Positions 26,789 through 36,984 are shown, numbered from the stretch's first letter. The stretch is 64,000 nucleotides of DNA from Endozoicomonas montiporae CL-33 (GCF_001583435.1 NZ_CP013251.1:3237215-3301214), one strand, 5' to 3'. Made by a program: numbers and translations. Notes: generated from the sequence alone by a model not told the origin.

Positions 26789-28006
26789 TTACCCGGCAGC
26801 CAGTCGGGCAATATTGACAATCACCTCAACCGCTTTTTCCATATCTTCCAGTGCAATAAATTCATAAGGCCCATGGAAGTTGTAACCGCCAGTAAAGACA
26901 TTCGGGCATGGCAACCCTTTAAACGACAATCGGGCACCATCAGTGCCGCCACGGATCGGTTTAATCAGTGGCTTAACGTCTGAAGCTTCCATCGCCTTTT
27001 GTGCCAGCGTAATGATTTCCTGACGCGGTTCCACCCTTTCCCGCATATTCCGGTAATTGTCCTTAATCTCAAGCGTCAGGGTACCTGCACCGTATTTCTC
27101 ATTGAACGCCTCAACCCGGTTTTCAATAAACGTCTTACGTCGTTCCTGATGGTCTTTATCAAAGTCACGAATCAGCCAGTGCATAAAGGTTTCACTGATG
27201 CTGCTGTCCATATTATTAAGGTGGAAGAAGCCCTGATAGTCATCCGTGGTCGCCGGTGTTTCATCTTTCGGCATAGTCTCGATGAATTCGGCTGCAATCA
27301 GCATGGCATTGACCATTTTATTTTTGGAATGCCCCGGGTGAACACTTTTGCCATGAACGGTAATCTGCGCCTGAGCCGCGTTGAAGTTTTCAAACTGCAG
27401 TTCACCAACCGGACCGCCATCGATGGTATAGGCAAACTCGGCGCCAAACTGTTCCACATCAAAATGGTTGGCACCACGGCCGATTTCTTCATCCGGCGTA
27501 AAACCAATGCAGATATCGCCATGCTTAATCTCCGGATGAGCCATCAGATATTCAATCGCCGTCAGGATCTCGGCAATGCCCGCCTTGTTGTCCGCTCCGA
27601 GCAGGGTGGTGCCATCGGTGGTAATCAGGGTTTTACCCAGACAGGTGTCCAGCTCCGGAAATTCGGCAGGCGACAGCGTCAGGGTAGTGCCCAGAGCGAT
27701 GTCTTTACCGTCATAGTTTTTGATAATTTGCGGTTTAACGTTTTCACCGGAGTAATCAAACGCCGTATCCATATGGGCAACAAAGCCAATAGGCGTGACG
27801 GGCTGGTCGGTATTGGATGGCAAACGTGCCATCAGATAACAGTTGTCGTCCAGAGTAATATCCGACAGCCCCAGTGTTTCCAGTTCTGCCCTGAGAAATT
27901 TCGCCAGCTCAAACTGCTTACTGGTGCTGGGAACCGTGTCGAACCCCGGATTGGATTGTGTATCAAATTGAACGTAGCTCAGGAAACGATCCAGAAGTTT
28001 GCTCAT
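26789..28006 (-). CDS. pepT: Peptidase T (tripeptide aminopeptidase)
   Basis: Cytoplasmic zinc M20 metallopeptidase that removes N-terminal residues from tripeptides. Motifs in order: GFVAHMDTAFDYSGENVKP (zinc His and catalytic Asp, near residue 78), DGTTLLGADNKAGIAEI (bridging Asp), GFTPDEEIGRGANHFDVEQF (catalytic and zinc Glu), GKSVHPGHSKNKMVNAM (lid-domain His) and IRGGTDGARLSFKGLPCPN. All expected ligands are present and the length (405) is normal. It is convergent with the RidA gene 40 bases away. Confidence 0.95.
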   Translation of the reverse strand: MSKLLDRFLSYVQFDTQSNPGFDTVPSTSKQFELAKFLRAELETLGLSDITLDDNCYLMARLPSNTDQPVTPIGFVAHMDTAFDYSGENVKPQIIKNYDGKDIALGTTLTLSPAEFPELDTCLGKTLITTDGTTLLGADNKAGIAEILTAIEYLMAHPEIKHGDICIGFTPDEEIGRGANHFDVEQFGAEFAYTIDGGPVGELQFENFNAAQAQITVHGKSVHPGHSKNKMVNAMLIAAEFIETMPKDETPATTDDYQGFFHLNNMDSSISETFMHWLIRDFDKDHQERRKTFIENRVEAFNEKYGAGTLTLEIKDNYRNMRERVEPRQEIITLAQKAMEASDVKPLIKPIRGGTDGARLSFKGLPCPNVFTGGYNFHGPYEFIALEDMEKAVEVIVNIARLAAG

Positions 28007-28249
28007 AGCGTTTTACAACTCGTCGCAGAGGCATCAGCCAGAATGATTGTGCTCACAGGCGACCATAATGGTCGTCGGGCAAGGGAGTTTTGCATGCTAG
28101 TGCAGGGGTTATGGGAATGTGTTGATGTCGGTCAAAAAACAGCCGACTGAAAACTGATCTTCTTCATCCATATGGAGGTTTACTTCCCGGTCTTCACCTT
28201 TACAATTGAGCGCACCGCCTGATCCAGAATAAAAACGACAGGGACTGCT

Positions 28250-29152
28250 GTGAAAGAAAATACCCCCAAAGGCGTTGCCTATGCTGTGGCTACGGCTGTT
28301 ATTGCCAGCACGGCGGCCGCAGCCACCAAGCTGGTTGCCGCCGATGTACCCGTTCCCCTGATTGTGCTGGTGCAATATTCCATCTGTCTTGTGGTCATGC
28401 TGCCCTGGCTGCTGCGCAACGGGGTCTGCGTTTTGAAAACCAGCCGACCTGCTGCACATGCAATGCGTGGCCTGACCGGCTGGCTCTGTTTCTACGTTTA
28501 CTATCTGGCACTGGCCCATATTCCCCTGGTGGATGCCACGCTGTTACGCAACACGGGACCACTGTTTGTGCCGCTGGCCCTCTGGCTGTGGCTGAAGGTG
28601 GTGATTCCGGGTAAATCCTGGGTACCCATGATTCTTGGTTTTTTCGGCGTTCTGTTGATATTAAGGCCACAATTTGCCGGTATTAACCCATGGCATGTGG
28701 CTGGCCTGATGTCCGGCTTCTTTCTTGCCTTTTCCATGGTCGGCACCCGAACCTTATCCACCACCGAACCTTCCAGCCTGATTCTGTTCTACTACTTTGC
28801 TATCTCTTTTGTCTGCAGTCTGCCCATTGCCATCGCCAACTGGCAACCGGTTCCTCTGTGGACCCTGCCTTATCTGGTCTACGTCGGCTTATCCATCTTT
28901 ATAACCATGTGGCTGTATACCCAAGCGTACACCTGGGCAAAAGCGACAGTGGTCGCCCCGGTGAACTACCTTGGCGTTGTCTTTGCCGGGCTCCTTGGCT
29001 GGCTGATGTGGGATCATGTACCTGATACGGTTGCCATGCTTGGCATGATTCTGGTGGTCGCTGCCGGTCTGCTGTCGATCTACCTGAACGCCTCCAGCAA
29101 CGTCAACAAAACCGTTCGGACACAGCCTGAGCAGTCAGCTTCATCTGGCTGA
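28250..29152 (+). CDS. DMT-superfamily (EamA-like) transporter
   Basis: A 300-residue inner-membrane protein with about ten hydrophobic helices in two EamA repeats (first VAYAVATAVIASTAAAATKL and WLCFYVYYLALAHIPLVDAT; second WHVAGLMSGFFLAFSMVGTR and VVAPVNYLGVVFAGLLGWLM). Such proteins export or exchange metabolites, often amino acids or nucleotides. The substrate is not deducible. It is divergent from pepT with about 240 bases between, and upstream of gcvT by about 105 bases. Confidence 0.85.
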   Translation: MKENTPKGVAYAVATAVIASTAAAATKLVAADVPVPLIVLVQYSICLVVMLPWLLRNGVCVLKTSRPAAHAMRGLTGWLCFYVYYLALAHIPLVDATLLRNTGPLFVPLALWLWLKVVIPGKSWVPMILGFFGVLLILRPQFAGINPWHVAGLMSGFFLAFSMVGTRTLSTTEPSSLILFYYFAISFVCSLPIAIANWQPVPLWTLPYLVYVGLSIFITMWLYTQAYTWAKATVVAPVNYLGVVFAGLLGWLMWDHVPDTVAMLGMILVVAAGLLSIYLNASSNVNKTVRTQPEQSASSG

Positions 29153-29258
29153 CGGTTTACATTTGTCGCCACAGACCTACAATTGAGAGGCATTGACGCA
29201 CGGACTGTGCAACAACCATCAGCCAGACATTCTGACATCATAATAATCAGGGGGCTTC

Positions 29259-30398
29259 ATGACCGCAGTATCACCTGCCACTTCAGACCTGCAACACACA
29301 CCGCTGCATACTCTGCACGTTGAACAGGGAGCCCGTATGGTTCCTTTTGCCGGCTTTGATATGCCTGTTCAGTACCCGCTGGGTGTAAAAGGTGAGCACC
29401 TGCACACCCGGAGTCAGGCAGGGCTGTTTGATGTTTCCCACATGGGGCAGTTGTTTCTCAGGGGTGAAAAAGCCGGTGAATGGCTGGAGTCTCTAGTGCC
29501 TGTCGATATTATCGATCTACCCCCGGGCCGGCAACGCTATGCGTTGTTCACCAACGAACAGGGCGGCGTAATGGACGACCTGATGGTCAGCCGTTTTGCC
29601 GATGACTGTCTTTATCTGGTGGTGAATGCCGCCTGCAAAGAACAGGATATTGCTCACCTGCAAAAACACCTGACAGACGACGTACAGCTTGAACGTCTGG
29701 ACGACCGTGCTCTACTGGCCTTGCAAGGGCCTGAAGCAGCCAAGGTGCTGGCACGTTTTTCTGCCGAGGTCAGTTCTATGGTGTTTATGGATTCACGCCA
29801 GATCGTCATTAGCGGCGTTGACTGTTTTGTCAGCCGTTCAGGCTACACCGGTGAAGACGGTTATGAAATATCCATACCGGCTTCTGAATCAGAAAGAATC
29901 TTTCGTCTGCTTCTGGAACAGCCCGAAGTAGAGCTGATTGGGCTGGGCGCCCGTGATTCTCTAAGGCTGGAATCCGGTTTATGCCTGTATGGACACGACA
30001 TGACTCCAACCACCACACCCGTTGAAGCCAGCCTGATCTGGGCGCTCAGTAAAGTTCGCCGCGCGGATGGCGCAAGAGCGGGCGGTTTTCCCGGTGCCGA
30101 CATTATTCTTGAGCAAATCGCCACAAAAGCGGTGGAAAATAAACGGGTCGGACTATTAGGCAGCAGTCGTGCACCGGTCAGGGAAGGTACCGCATTGCTG
30201 AACGCTGATGGTGAAACCATTGGTACCGTTACTTCAGGTACATTTGGGCCAACCATTGGTAAGCCGGTCGCCATGGCCTACCTTGCCAAAGACTACTCGG
30301 CCATCGGAACCGAAGTGTTTGCTTCCGTCAGAGGGAAAGCACTGCCCATGACCGTCAGTCGAATGCCATTTATTGAGCAGCGTTATTTCAGAGGTTGA
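29259..30398 (+). CDS. gcvT: Glycine cleavage system T-protein (aminomethyltransferase)
   Basis: A 379-residue enzyme that releases ammonia and transfers the methylene carbon from the H-protein to tetrahydrofolate. Family motifs: MVPFAGFDMPVQYPLGVKGE near the start, SQAGLFDVSHMGQL, GGVMDDLMVSRFADDCLYLV with the folate-binding Asp, and SRSGYTGEDGYEIS. AGGGGG lies before the ATG. It is separated from gcvP by 6.6 kb and lacks gcvH beside it, an unusual split. A hairpin follows the stop. Confidence 0.96.
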   Translation: MTAVSPATSDLQHTPLHTLHVEQGARMVPFAGFDMPVQYPLGVKGEHLHTRSQAGLFDVSHMGQLFLRGEKAGEWLESLVPVDIIDLPPGRQRYALFTNEQGGVMDDLMVSRFADDCLYLVVNAACKEQDIAHLQKHLTDDVQLERLDDRALLALQGPEAAKVLARFSAEVSSMVFMDSRQIVISGVDCFVSRSGYTGEDGYEISIPASESERIFRLLLEQPEVELIGLGARDSLRLESGLCLYGHDMTPTTTPVEASLIWALSKVRRADGARAGGFPGADIILEQIATKAVENKRVGLLGSSRAPVREGTALLNADGETIGTVTSGTFGPTIGKPVAMAYLAKDYSAIGTEVFASVRGKALPMTVSRMPFIEQRYFRG

Positions 30399-30419
30399 GT
30401 ACTTAATCACTGTAGACAG

Positions 30420-30453
30420 GAACAAACCCTTTCATGACAGAAATGGTTTGTTC
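30420..30453 (+). terminator. Hairpin after gcvT
   Basis: GAACAAACC pairs with GGTTTGTTC and TTTC with GAAA inside. No clear T-tract follows, so termination is plausible but not assured. Confidence 0.45.
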
Positions 30454-30468
30454 ATTAAGCAGAAATCA

Positions 30469-30753
30469 TTAAGACGTGGCGGTTTGTTCAAAACCTGCCG
30501 ACCCTGCACTCGCCTTTTGTCTGTTTTCCGGAGCGGTATTTTCTGCCACCTGAATCGCACAGTAAGCTACCCCAAAACCAAGCACCTTACCCACCCACAT
30601 AAAAAAGGCAGAGACCAGTGTGCCCAACCCCATCATCACCGAACCACTGGCAAACATTGTCAGTAAGCCACTGATGGCAATCAGCGCAATAACCACATTG
30701 ATAACAATATCAACCAGTGACAATGTTTTTTTAAACTGTACCACTTTTTCCAT
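30469..30753 (-). CDS. Small membrane protein of unknown function
   Basis: A 94-residue protein with two membrane segments (VDIVINVVIALIAISGLLTM and VMMGLGTLVSAFFMWVGKVL) and a soluble C-terminal tail. The start at 30753 (MEKVVQFKKTLS) has a strong GGGGG before it; the upstream extension to 30840 is unlikely to be translated. No family recognised. It is convergent with gcvT and downstream of the MHS transporter on the same strand, about 120 bases away. Confidence 0.55.
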   Translation of the reverse strand: MEKVVQFKKTLSLVDIVINVVIALIAISGLLTMFASGSVMMGLGTLVSAFFMWVGKVLGFGVAYCAIQVAENTAPENRQKASAGSAGFEQTATS

Positions 30754-30875
30754 ATTTCCCCCTTTACTCAAACCAAACGAAAGTCCGAGATAAGGGCAAA
30801 TTAGCATAGCTGTCATCAGGAAAAAGTAAGTACAGTTCACAAATAACCCGAGAATAAATGATCGATTACCAACAT

Positions 30876-32120
30876 CTATATCGTTGATAATTCATCCTGA
30901 TAACGATCCTCCCAGCCAATGGTACTCAGAAGCAGGAGAATCGCATAAAAAGACATCAGACAGGCGGGTGCCATCACCATGCCTCTTGAACAAAACCACT
31001 CCAACACCATTGGAGTCGAACCCGCAAACAGGGCAAAGGCCAGATTGTGACAAAAGGCGACCCCGGAATAGCGCGAACGGGTAGGAAACAGTTCGACCAT
31101 AGACGCTTCATAGGCTCCCATGACCATAGAACAGGAGACAAATAAGGGCAGAAGTGCCAAAAACGGGTGACTGCCAATAACATCAAATGTCACCAGAATA
31201 AACAGTGAAAGGCAACAACCCAGTCGCACCATGGGAATCCGCCCAACCTTATCGGTTAACACCGCCATCATCAGGGTCACTACGGTCAGGCCCAGAAACC
31301 CCCAGAAACTGACAGAAAAAACCGCTTCAGGTGCAATGTTCTGGTACTGCAACTGGTATCGGGGCATGAACAGCAGGATCGATGTGGTGATCGCTGGAAA
31401 AATCGCCACCAGACACCCCCGAACCAGACTCGCTCTTTGGGATCTGAGCAGGCTCATGACAGGCACTACATGATGGGGACCGGAAACCGACTCTCTGAAC
31501 ACGGGCGTTTCTTCCAGAGACAGCCTGAGCCAGAGGCTGATCAGCCCCAGCACGCCTCCTGTCATAAAAGCAATGCGCCAACCCCATTCAACCACCTGCT
31601 CATCACTTAAAAATTGATAAAGCCCCGTCACTGTCGCTGTTGCCATCACATTGCCAAAGGTGACACCGCTGATCACCAGTCCGGTCACCTGCCCCCTTCG
31701 TCCCGGACGGGTATGTTCGGCCGCAAAAACCACCGCACCGGGAATTTCTCCGCCAAGGGATAACCCCTGAATGATTCTCAGCACCAGCAGCGACAAAGGT
31801 GCAAACAGACCCCATTCACTGTATCCGGGCAGCAACGCAATGCAGGGCGTCGCCAGAGACATCAGCAGAACAGAGTAGATATAAGGGCTTTTTCGGCCAT
31901 AACGATCGCCAAAGTGGCTGTACATCAAGCCTCCGGCAAACCGGGCCAGATAACCGGCAAAAAACAGAATCAGAACCGGCATCACACCGCTCATCGCAGA
32001 GCCTTCCGGGAAGAAAACCCGGGCAATCACCCCGGACAGAAAAATCAACAGGGTAAAGTCGTAAAACTCCAGTGTGGCACTGAGCGTGGTAATGCAGCGA
32101 ATCTTGACTGCCGATTCCAT
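30876..32120 (-). CDS. Major-facilitator transporter of the metabolite:H+ symporter type
   Basis: A 414-residue inner-membrane protein with twelve predicted helices. The MHS signature segments appear: LEFYDFTLLIFLSGVIARVF near the start, GGLMYSHFGDRYGRKSPYIY with the MFS loop motif, and VLRIIQGLSLGGEIPGAVVF with the family's conserved Gly/Glu. Related proteins carry proline, betaine or dicarboxylates, and the substrate is not clear. It has a distant relative in the remnant at 6652-6987. No operon partner is obvious. Confidence 0.88.
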   Translation of the reverse strand: MESAVKIRCITTLSATLEFYDFTLLIFLSGVIARVFFPEGSAMSGVMPVLILFFAGYLARFAGGLMYSHFGDRYGRKSPYIYSVLLMSLATPCIALLPGYSEWGLFAPLSLLVLRIIQGLSLGGEIPGAVVFAAEHTRPGRRGQVTGLVISGVTFGNVMATATVTGLYQFLSDEQVVEWGWRIAFMTGGVLGLISLWLRLSLEETPVFRESVSGPHHVVPVMSLLRSQRASLVRGCLVAIFPAITTSILLFMPRYQLQYQNIAPEAVFSVSFWGFLGLTVVTLMMAVLTDKVGRIPMVRLGCCLSLFILVTFDVIGSHPFLALLPLFVSCSMVMGAYEASMVELFPTRSRYSGVAFCHNLAFALFAGSTPMVLEWFCSRGMVMAPACLMSFYAILLLLSTIGWEDRYQDELSTI

Positions 32121-32409
32121 TATGTAATGACCGATTAATTAAACATCGCGACAGTTTAGTCAGCAACGGCCAATGCGCCTCCCGAGCTTTGCCTTTCCTG
32201 CTGGTAAATATTCATTATCCTTCAGCAGTTTTACCTCCATCGGCTATTTTGTACTGATTCAATATTCCAATTGCTAAAAAGAAAAAGGTGGGAACTAAGC
32301 CATGAGTGACAGGGTCTTAGCTATGATAACTGTGGTTTGCAGGCAGCTCACAATGCTCATTGTTTCTGGTTCAGAACATAATCGGCTTAATAAGGAAGTG
32401 AAGTAAATT

Positions 32410-35400
32410 ATGATTTCATGGCCATCTAATCGTTGGGTTCTCGGTTTCAGCCTAATATTGTGCTGCCTTGCTGGTACTCGAATAGCTCTGGCCAGTAGCA
32501 CCTTCCCCTCTGTTCAGGTTTACGAACTGACCGCAAAAAAACACTGTTCTGTGCCAAAACCGGATAGCGACACTGCAAGAAACCTTCATAATGCGATTGA
32601 GTCTATTGAAGACATCAAAGAACTCTGGACAAACTCGGACCTCAGGCAAAAAAAACTGGATAAACTCAAAGCAGCTGTTAAGCATGGTTTGCCAGTCAAT
32701 GCAGCGGTTGAAAAGCAGATAAACTTCTCTGCAAAAGGCCCCATATTCCAGGCAAAAGTCAGCCTGCTTGATATGGCGGTTATGCTTAAACAGCACGATG
32801 TTGTGGATATGCTGCTGGAGCAGGGTGCCAACCCCGAGGGATGCGGTACCCGGGTGCTTGACCCGTCGTATCTGGCTCTTTCCAACAACGACTTCAAGTC
32901 CCTCAACAAGCTGATCGAAGCCGGTGCCAACGTCGATAAATGGATTGGTGACGAAGCATTACAGCAAACAATCCTGCATCACCTTGCCAGCCACAAAAAA
33001 TCCTGCACCCATGAACTTGCCAGTCGCGAAGCGACTGAATCCATGCACCTGCTGCTGAATAAAGGTGCCAACATTAATGCCCGTGATGTGAATGGTGAAA
33101 CGCCGCTGACCCTGTCAGTGCGTAATTGCCAATACAACCCTACTTACTCCCTGACCATTCTGTTGCTCTTGACCCATGGTGCAGACCCGTTTATTTCTCC
33201 GCCAACAATTTCTCCGCCAAAAAGACAGGAACGCCATCAGAAGTCAGCTGCAATCATCGGGAAAGGCGGTAATATTTTTCACAAGATGGTCTCCAGCGCC
33301 AACCTGAGCCGTGATAATGACCTGTGGCGTTTGCTCACACACTATGTCTGGGCAGGAGGAGACGATATGATGCTGGTTGCCGGGGCCTACCCGGATTTAA
33401 AAGCACGTCTGGAGCGCATTCAGAATAATATTACTGCACCACAAGGGCGGCTCGCTTCACTTTGGAACATAGTTACTTTTACCGGCAGGTTGAATAGCTA
33501 CCTTGGTGAAATACTGTCTATTTTCTCCGACCCGAGAGTCATACAGCACGACCCGGACAAGATTCACAGTCTGATTGCCTGTCAGGAAGGGCAACGCTGT
33601 TACACGCCGCTCCATAAAACCGGCTTCACGTTTATGACACCCACAGCACTGGAATGGCTGGAGTGGCTGGGGAGTGATTTCTCGGAACTGAGCTCGGAAG
33701 GTCATTCAGTGCTGCATTACGCCATTAAAAGCAAGCAGTTTAAAAACCTGCACCTTCTGAAAAATTACCCAGTCAACCCTCTGGAGCGAAACCATGCGGG
33801 TATGACCGGCTTCGATCTGGCCATGACCGCTACCCCCGGTGAAAACAGTCACAGCGTTTTCAGCGAGCTTTGCCATATGTCTGCAAACCAGAACCCTGAA
33901 AGCACGGCAGAGCTGGAAATCTGTACCGCTTTCTTTGATCTGCTGAATGCTGGTTGTACCCAGTTTATGGCACCAGAGAATAACACCCTGTCCGCTAACT
34001 CCGACCTGCAACAGCGATACCTTAGCAGCTTCGCAATGAAAGGCTGCCAAAGCAGAAGCCATCAATCACTGAGTCAACAGCAAAAGCTGGAGATATTAAA
34101 CGAACCGCTCGAGACCACCTATCAACGCACGAATGCTCAAGGTCAGGTCTGGCTAAAACCAGACCATCTGCTTCGTAGAGATATGGATGAGTTTCCAGAA
34201 CTAAAAAACTATCTGATTAAACATTATCCAGGTCAGGCTGAGCACCTGAAGCATAATACAGACCTGAATAAAAAATTCAGAGTGATGGCTATTCGCGAGG
34301 GTCTTGAGCCTCTACTTTTTAATCGTCCTGAATACAAAGTATTGATGGGAACCGGACCACAACCATCGGCGTCCATGACAGACACCTTCAGCCAATTGAA
34401 CCAAAGAACTGACGCCCCCTCTCTGGCGAATCTTGATCTGCAGCAGCTACAGAGCTTCGCTCAGCTGAAACATTACCTGATGTACGACCATTCAGCAGAA
34501 ACGGATTTTCTTCAGACGTATCTGGTTCAGCGCAATGACCCGGCTTTGTTCATGTATACCCTGACCATGGGTATAAAGCCCATCGTCACCCGATCAAAGT
34601 GCGACCTGCCCGACTACCTGTCTAACCTGTGCCAGACACCGCTTGAGGCGATACGCAACATCGATGCCGGGGCAGCTCAGGGGAAAATCTTTAACGCACT
34701 TATGTCGCTGGCGGGTCACTATGATTTTCTGGCGTTATCGCCACGGGAGCAGCTGAAAGACCTTTTTCTCTATCACGACATTCAGGCTGGGGATATTAAA
34801 ACGGCAGCACTGTCTCTCAGTACAGGAGCCAACCCTAATGCTTTTATTACCCGCGAACACTACGAAAAAGTAAAGCTTCATTTGCAAAGCTTTCATAAGA
34901 TCTCCAGCAAAGAAATAGAATTGTTGGCTCCAAAACCCGGTTGCGGACTCCTGACCGACACCCTGCGCATGGAAATCAATCAACCAAAAGCTGATCTCTC
35001 CAGACTGCTGTTGATGTACGGAGCCAGTGTTGACCCCGTGACACCTCGCTTCTGCGAGTTGAATAAAAAAACCATCAATATTTCACCTCTGTACTGGGCA
35101 GATAAAATCAAGGATAAAGCGCTTTCCGAGCTACTGAATTACTTTGATCCTGCTGAAGTGCAGCACCGGGCCTGGGAAAAAAAATCTCCCGATGAGTGGT
35201 ACACCCACCAGCAGTCAGCCACCAATACACTCAGCCAGACATCAGAGTTCTATTCCCTGATTCTGGGCAATGACAATGATATTCAAACGCCACTCTGTAC
35301 CTGTCTGGGACTGCAAAAGATTGATGACAAACACAAGTCTTTTGCCAACACCTGTGCCTCGGAACAATATTCACAAATTGATGGTGACAGAGTGAAAACA

Positions 35401-35538
35401 CCGCCAACAGCCTGCACGGAACAATTAAAGAAGAAAACTCATAATAACCCGGAGTTTGCCCCTTTCTGCCAACAACAACTGAAACGGCTGCCTGAGTTTG
35501 TTAAGGAGTCAATCTGCAGTCCGGCGACGTTCCACTGA
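32410..35538 (+). CDS. Large secreted ankyrin-repeat protein
   Basis: A 1042-residue protein with a signal-peptide-like start (WVLGFSLILCCLAGTRIALA, residues 8-27). Ankyrin repeats are clear in the N-terminal third: LLDMAVMLKQHDVVDMLLEQ near 118, LALSNNDFKSLNKLIEAGAN near 156 and NINARDVNGETPLTLSVRN near 225, with GHSVLHYAIKSKQFKNLHLL near 432. Weaker repeats lie near 795 (AALSLSTGANPNAFI) and 865 (LSRLLLMYGASVDP). The rest has no recognised domain but many Cys residues. Such proteins in host-associated bacteria often act in the host, but export through a specific system cannot be seen. A strong terminator follows. Confidence 0.75.
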   Translation: MISWPSNRWVLGFSLILCCLAGTRIALASSTFPSVQVYELTAKKHCSVPKPDSDTARNLHNAIESIEDIKELWTNSDLRQKKLDKLKAAVKHGLPVNAAVEKQINFSAKGPIFQAKVSLLDMAVMLKQHDVVDMLLEQGANPEGCGTRVLDPSYLALSNNDFKSLNKLIEAGANVDKWIGDEALQQTILHHLASHKKSCTHELASREATESMHLLLNKGANINARDVNGETPLTLSVRNCQYNPTYSLTILLLLTHGADPFISPPTISPPKRQERHQKSAAIIGKGGNIFHKMVSSANLSRDNDLWRLLTHYVWAGGDDMMLVAGAYPDLKARLERIQNNITAPQGRLASLWNIVTFTGRLNSYLGEILSIFSDPRVIQHDPDKIHSLIACQEGQRCYTPLHKTGFTFMTPTALEWLEWLGSDFSELSSEGHSVLHYAIKSKQFKNLHLLKNYPVNPLERNHAGMTGFDLAMTATPGENSHSVFSELCHMSANQNPESTAELEICTAFFDLLNAGCTQFMAPENNTLSANSDLQQRYLSSFAMKGCQSRSHQSLSQQQKLEILNEPLETTYQRTNAQGQVWLKPDHLLRRDMDEFPELKNYLIKHYPGQAEHLKHNTDLNKKFRVMAIREGLEPLLFNRPEYKVLMGTGPQPSASMTDTFSQLNQRTDAPSLANLDLQQLQSFAQLKHYLMYDHSAETDFLQTYLVQRNDPALFMYTLTMGIKPIVTRSKCDLPDYLSNLCQTPLEAIRNIDAGAAQGKIFNALMSLAGHYDFLALSPREQLKDLFLYHDIQAGDIKTAALSLSTGANPNAFITREHYEKVKLHLQSFHKISSKEIELLAPKPGCGLLTDTLRMEINQPKADLSRLLLMYGASVDPVTPRFCELNKKTINISPLYWADKIKDKALSELLNYFDPAEVQHRAWEKKSPDEWYTHQQSATNTLSQTSEFYSLILGNDNDIQTPLCTCLGLQKIDDKHKSFANTCASEQYSQIDGDRVKTPPTACTEQLKKKTHNNPEFAPFCQQQLKRLPEFVKESICSPATFH

Positions 35539-35573
35539 TAGAAGCCGTGTCAGCTTTACAAAGAACAAACCAG

Positions 35574-35600
35574 AAAAAGCCCCGAAAATCGGGGCTTTTT
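35574..35600 (+). terminator. Intrinsic terminator
   Basis: AAAAAGCCCCGAAAATCGGG and GCTTTTT: a perfect 11-base stem with a five-base loop. It ends the ankyrin gene and may also serve the minus-strand Dcu gene. Confidence 0.9.
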
Positions 35601-35682
35601 GCTGTCTGATGCTAAAACCTTTATGCAGATTGCAATGGTTCAGAGCGCCATTATTTCGGGCAACAGTTCAGAGCACTATTAT

Positions 35683-36984
35683 TCAGAGCACGATGGGAGC
35701 CAGTACGAAACCGAACGCCACACACAATGAAATACACAGCGTTCCCGGAAGAAAGAACGGATGGTTAAACACCAGTTTGCCGATGCGTGTTGAACCCGTT
35801 TCGTCCATCTCGACAGCGGCCAGCAGGGTTGGGTAAGTCGGCAATACGAACAAAGCGGAGACCGCAGCAAACGAAGCAATAGCCGTGACCGGATCAACCA
35901 GCGCCAGTGCCGCAGGCATCAGGGCCCGGGTTGTTGCCGCCTGGGAGTACAGCAGCATGGAAGCAAAGAACAGGGTAACTGCCAGCAACCATGGATAACT
36001 GACCAGAATATCGCCCGCCATTGACTGAATGCCTTCGATATGGGCGCCGACAAAGGTATTACCCAGCCAGGCAACCCCCAGAACACACATCGCAGCACTC
36101 ATCCCTGACTTGAACGTCTGGGCATTAATAATGTCATTGGTGTTGATCTTGCAGAGTATGACAATCATGCTGGCGGCCAGCATCATAAACAGCATAATGG
36201 CAGAGTCACGGGGCAAGACCGGATCTTCAATCAAGCCCACCGTAGGACTGATGGCCGTTGCATAAATCACCACCGCTAAAATGCTCAGCGCAAAAATCAG
36301 AACCGAAAGACCAGCCGTGGTTTTTGGCGTTTCCCGCTCATCGCGTTTGCGCTTTTTAATCAATCCGGCAGCCATGCGCTCCTGATAAATGCCGTCTTTC
36401 TCCAGATCGAGACCCAGAAAGTTACAGACACAGGCTGTCAGAATCACAGCCAGAAAAGAGGTGGGAATGGAGATGGCCAGCAGATCCAGATAGCCGACAT
36501 CGTAGGGTTCCAGAAAATCACTGAATACCACCACAGCCGCAGACACCGGAGAAGCCGTAATCGCCACCTGGGAAGCAATAACAGCAATACTGAGAGGGCG
36601 TGACGGACGCACTCCGTTTTCTTTCGCCACTTCCGCAATAACCGGCAGGGTTGAGAAAGCCGTATGCCCTGTGCCCGCCAGAAGCGTCATAAAATAAGTG
36701 ACCGTCGGCGCCAGAATGGTAATGTACCTGGGTTTACTGCGCAGAATCATCTCCGCTTTCTTGACCAGCCAGTCCAGTCCACCCGCCACCTGCATGGACG
36801 CCACCGCACCGATGACCGTCATAATAATAAGGATTACATCAACGGGAATGGCTCCGGGTTCAAGACCCAAACCAAGCGTGAGAATCAGGACACCAATCGC
36901 ACCGGCAAAACCAACACCAATACTTCCAAGCCGTGACCCCAGAAAAATGCAGGCAAGCACGACAACCAACTGAACCCAGACCAT
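35683..36984 (-). CDS. Anaerobic C4-dicarboxylate transporter of the DcuA/DcuB family
   Basis: A 433-residue inner-membrane protein with about ten helices. Family segments: VWVQLVVVLACIFLGSRLGS, GAIGVLILTLGLGLEPGAIP, LLAGTGHTAFSTLPVIAEVA and AITASPVSAAVVVFSD. The start at 36984 (MVWVQLV) has GGGAG before it. It exchanges fumarate, malate, succinate or aspartate, commonly under low oxygen. The aspartate decarboxylase gene on the same strand lies about 1 kb upstream, suggesting an aspartate-handling role. DcuA and DcuB cannot be told apart here. Confidence 0.9.
   Translation of the reverse strand: MVWVQLVVVLACIFLGSRLGSIGVGFAGAIGVLILTLGLGLEPGAIPVDVILIIMTVIGAVASMQVAGGLDWLVKKAEMILRSKPRYITILAPTVTYFMTLLAGTGHTAFSTLPVIAEVAKENGVRPSRPLSIAVIASQVAITASPVSAAVVVFSDFLEPYDVGYLDLLAISIPTSFLAVILTACVCNFLGLDLEKDGIYQERMAAGLIKKRKRDERETPKTTAGLSVLIFALSILAVVIYATAISPTVGLIEDPVLPRDSAIMLFMMLAASMIVILCKINTNDIINAQTFKSGMSAAMCVLGVAWLGNTFVGAHIEGIQSMAGDILVSYPWLLAVTLFFASMLLYSQAATTRALMPAALALVDPVTAIASFAAVSALFVLPTYPTLLAAVEMDETGSTRIGKLVFNHPFFLPGTLCISLCVAFGFVLAPIVL

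Noticed and set aside
26999..28150. 383-codon plus-strand frame opposite pepT
   Set aside because: Antisense to a complete peptidase T gene with all catalytic motifs; no homologous pattern in the antisense product.
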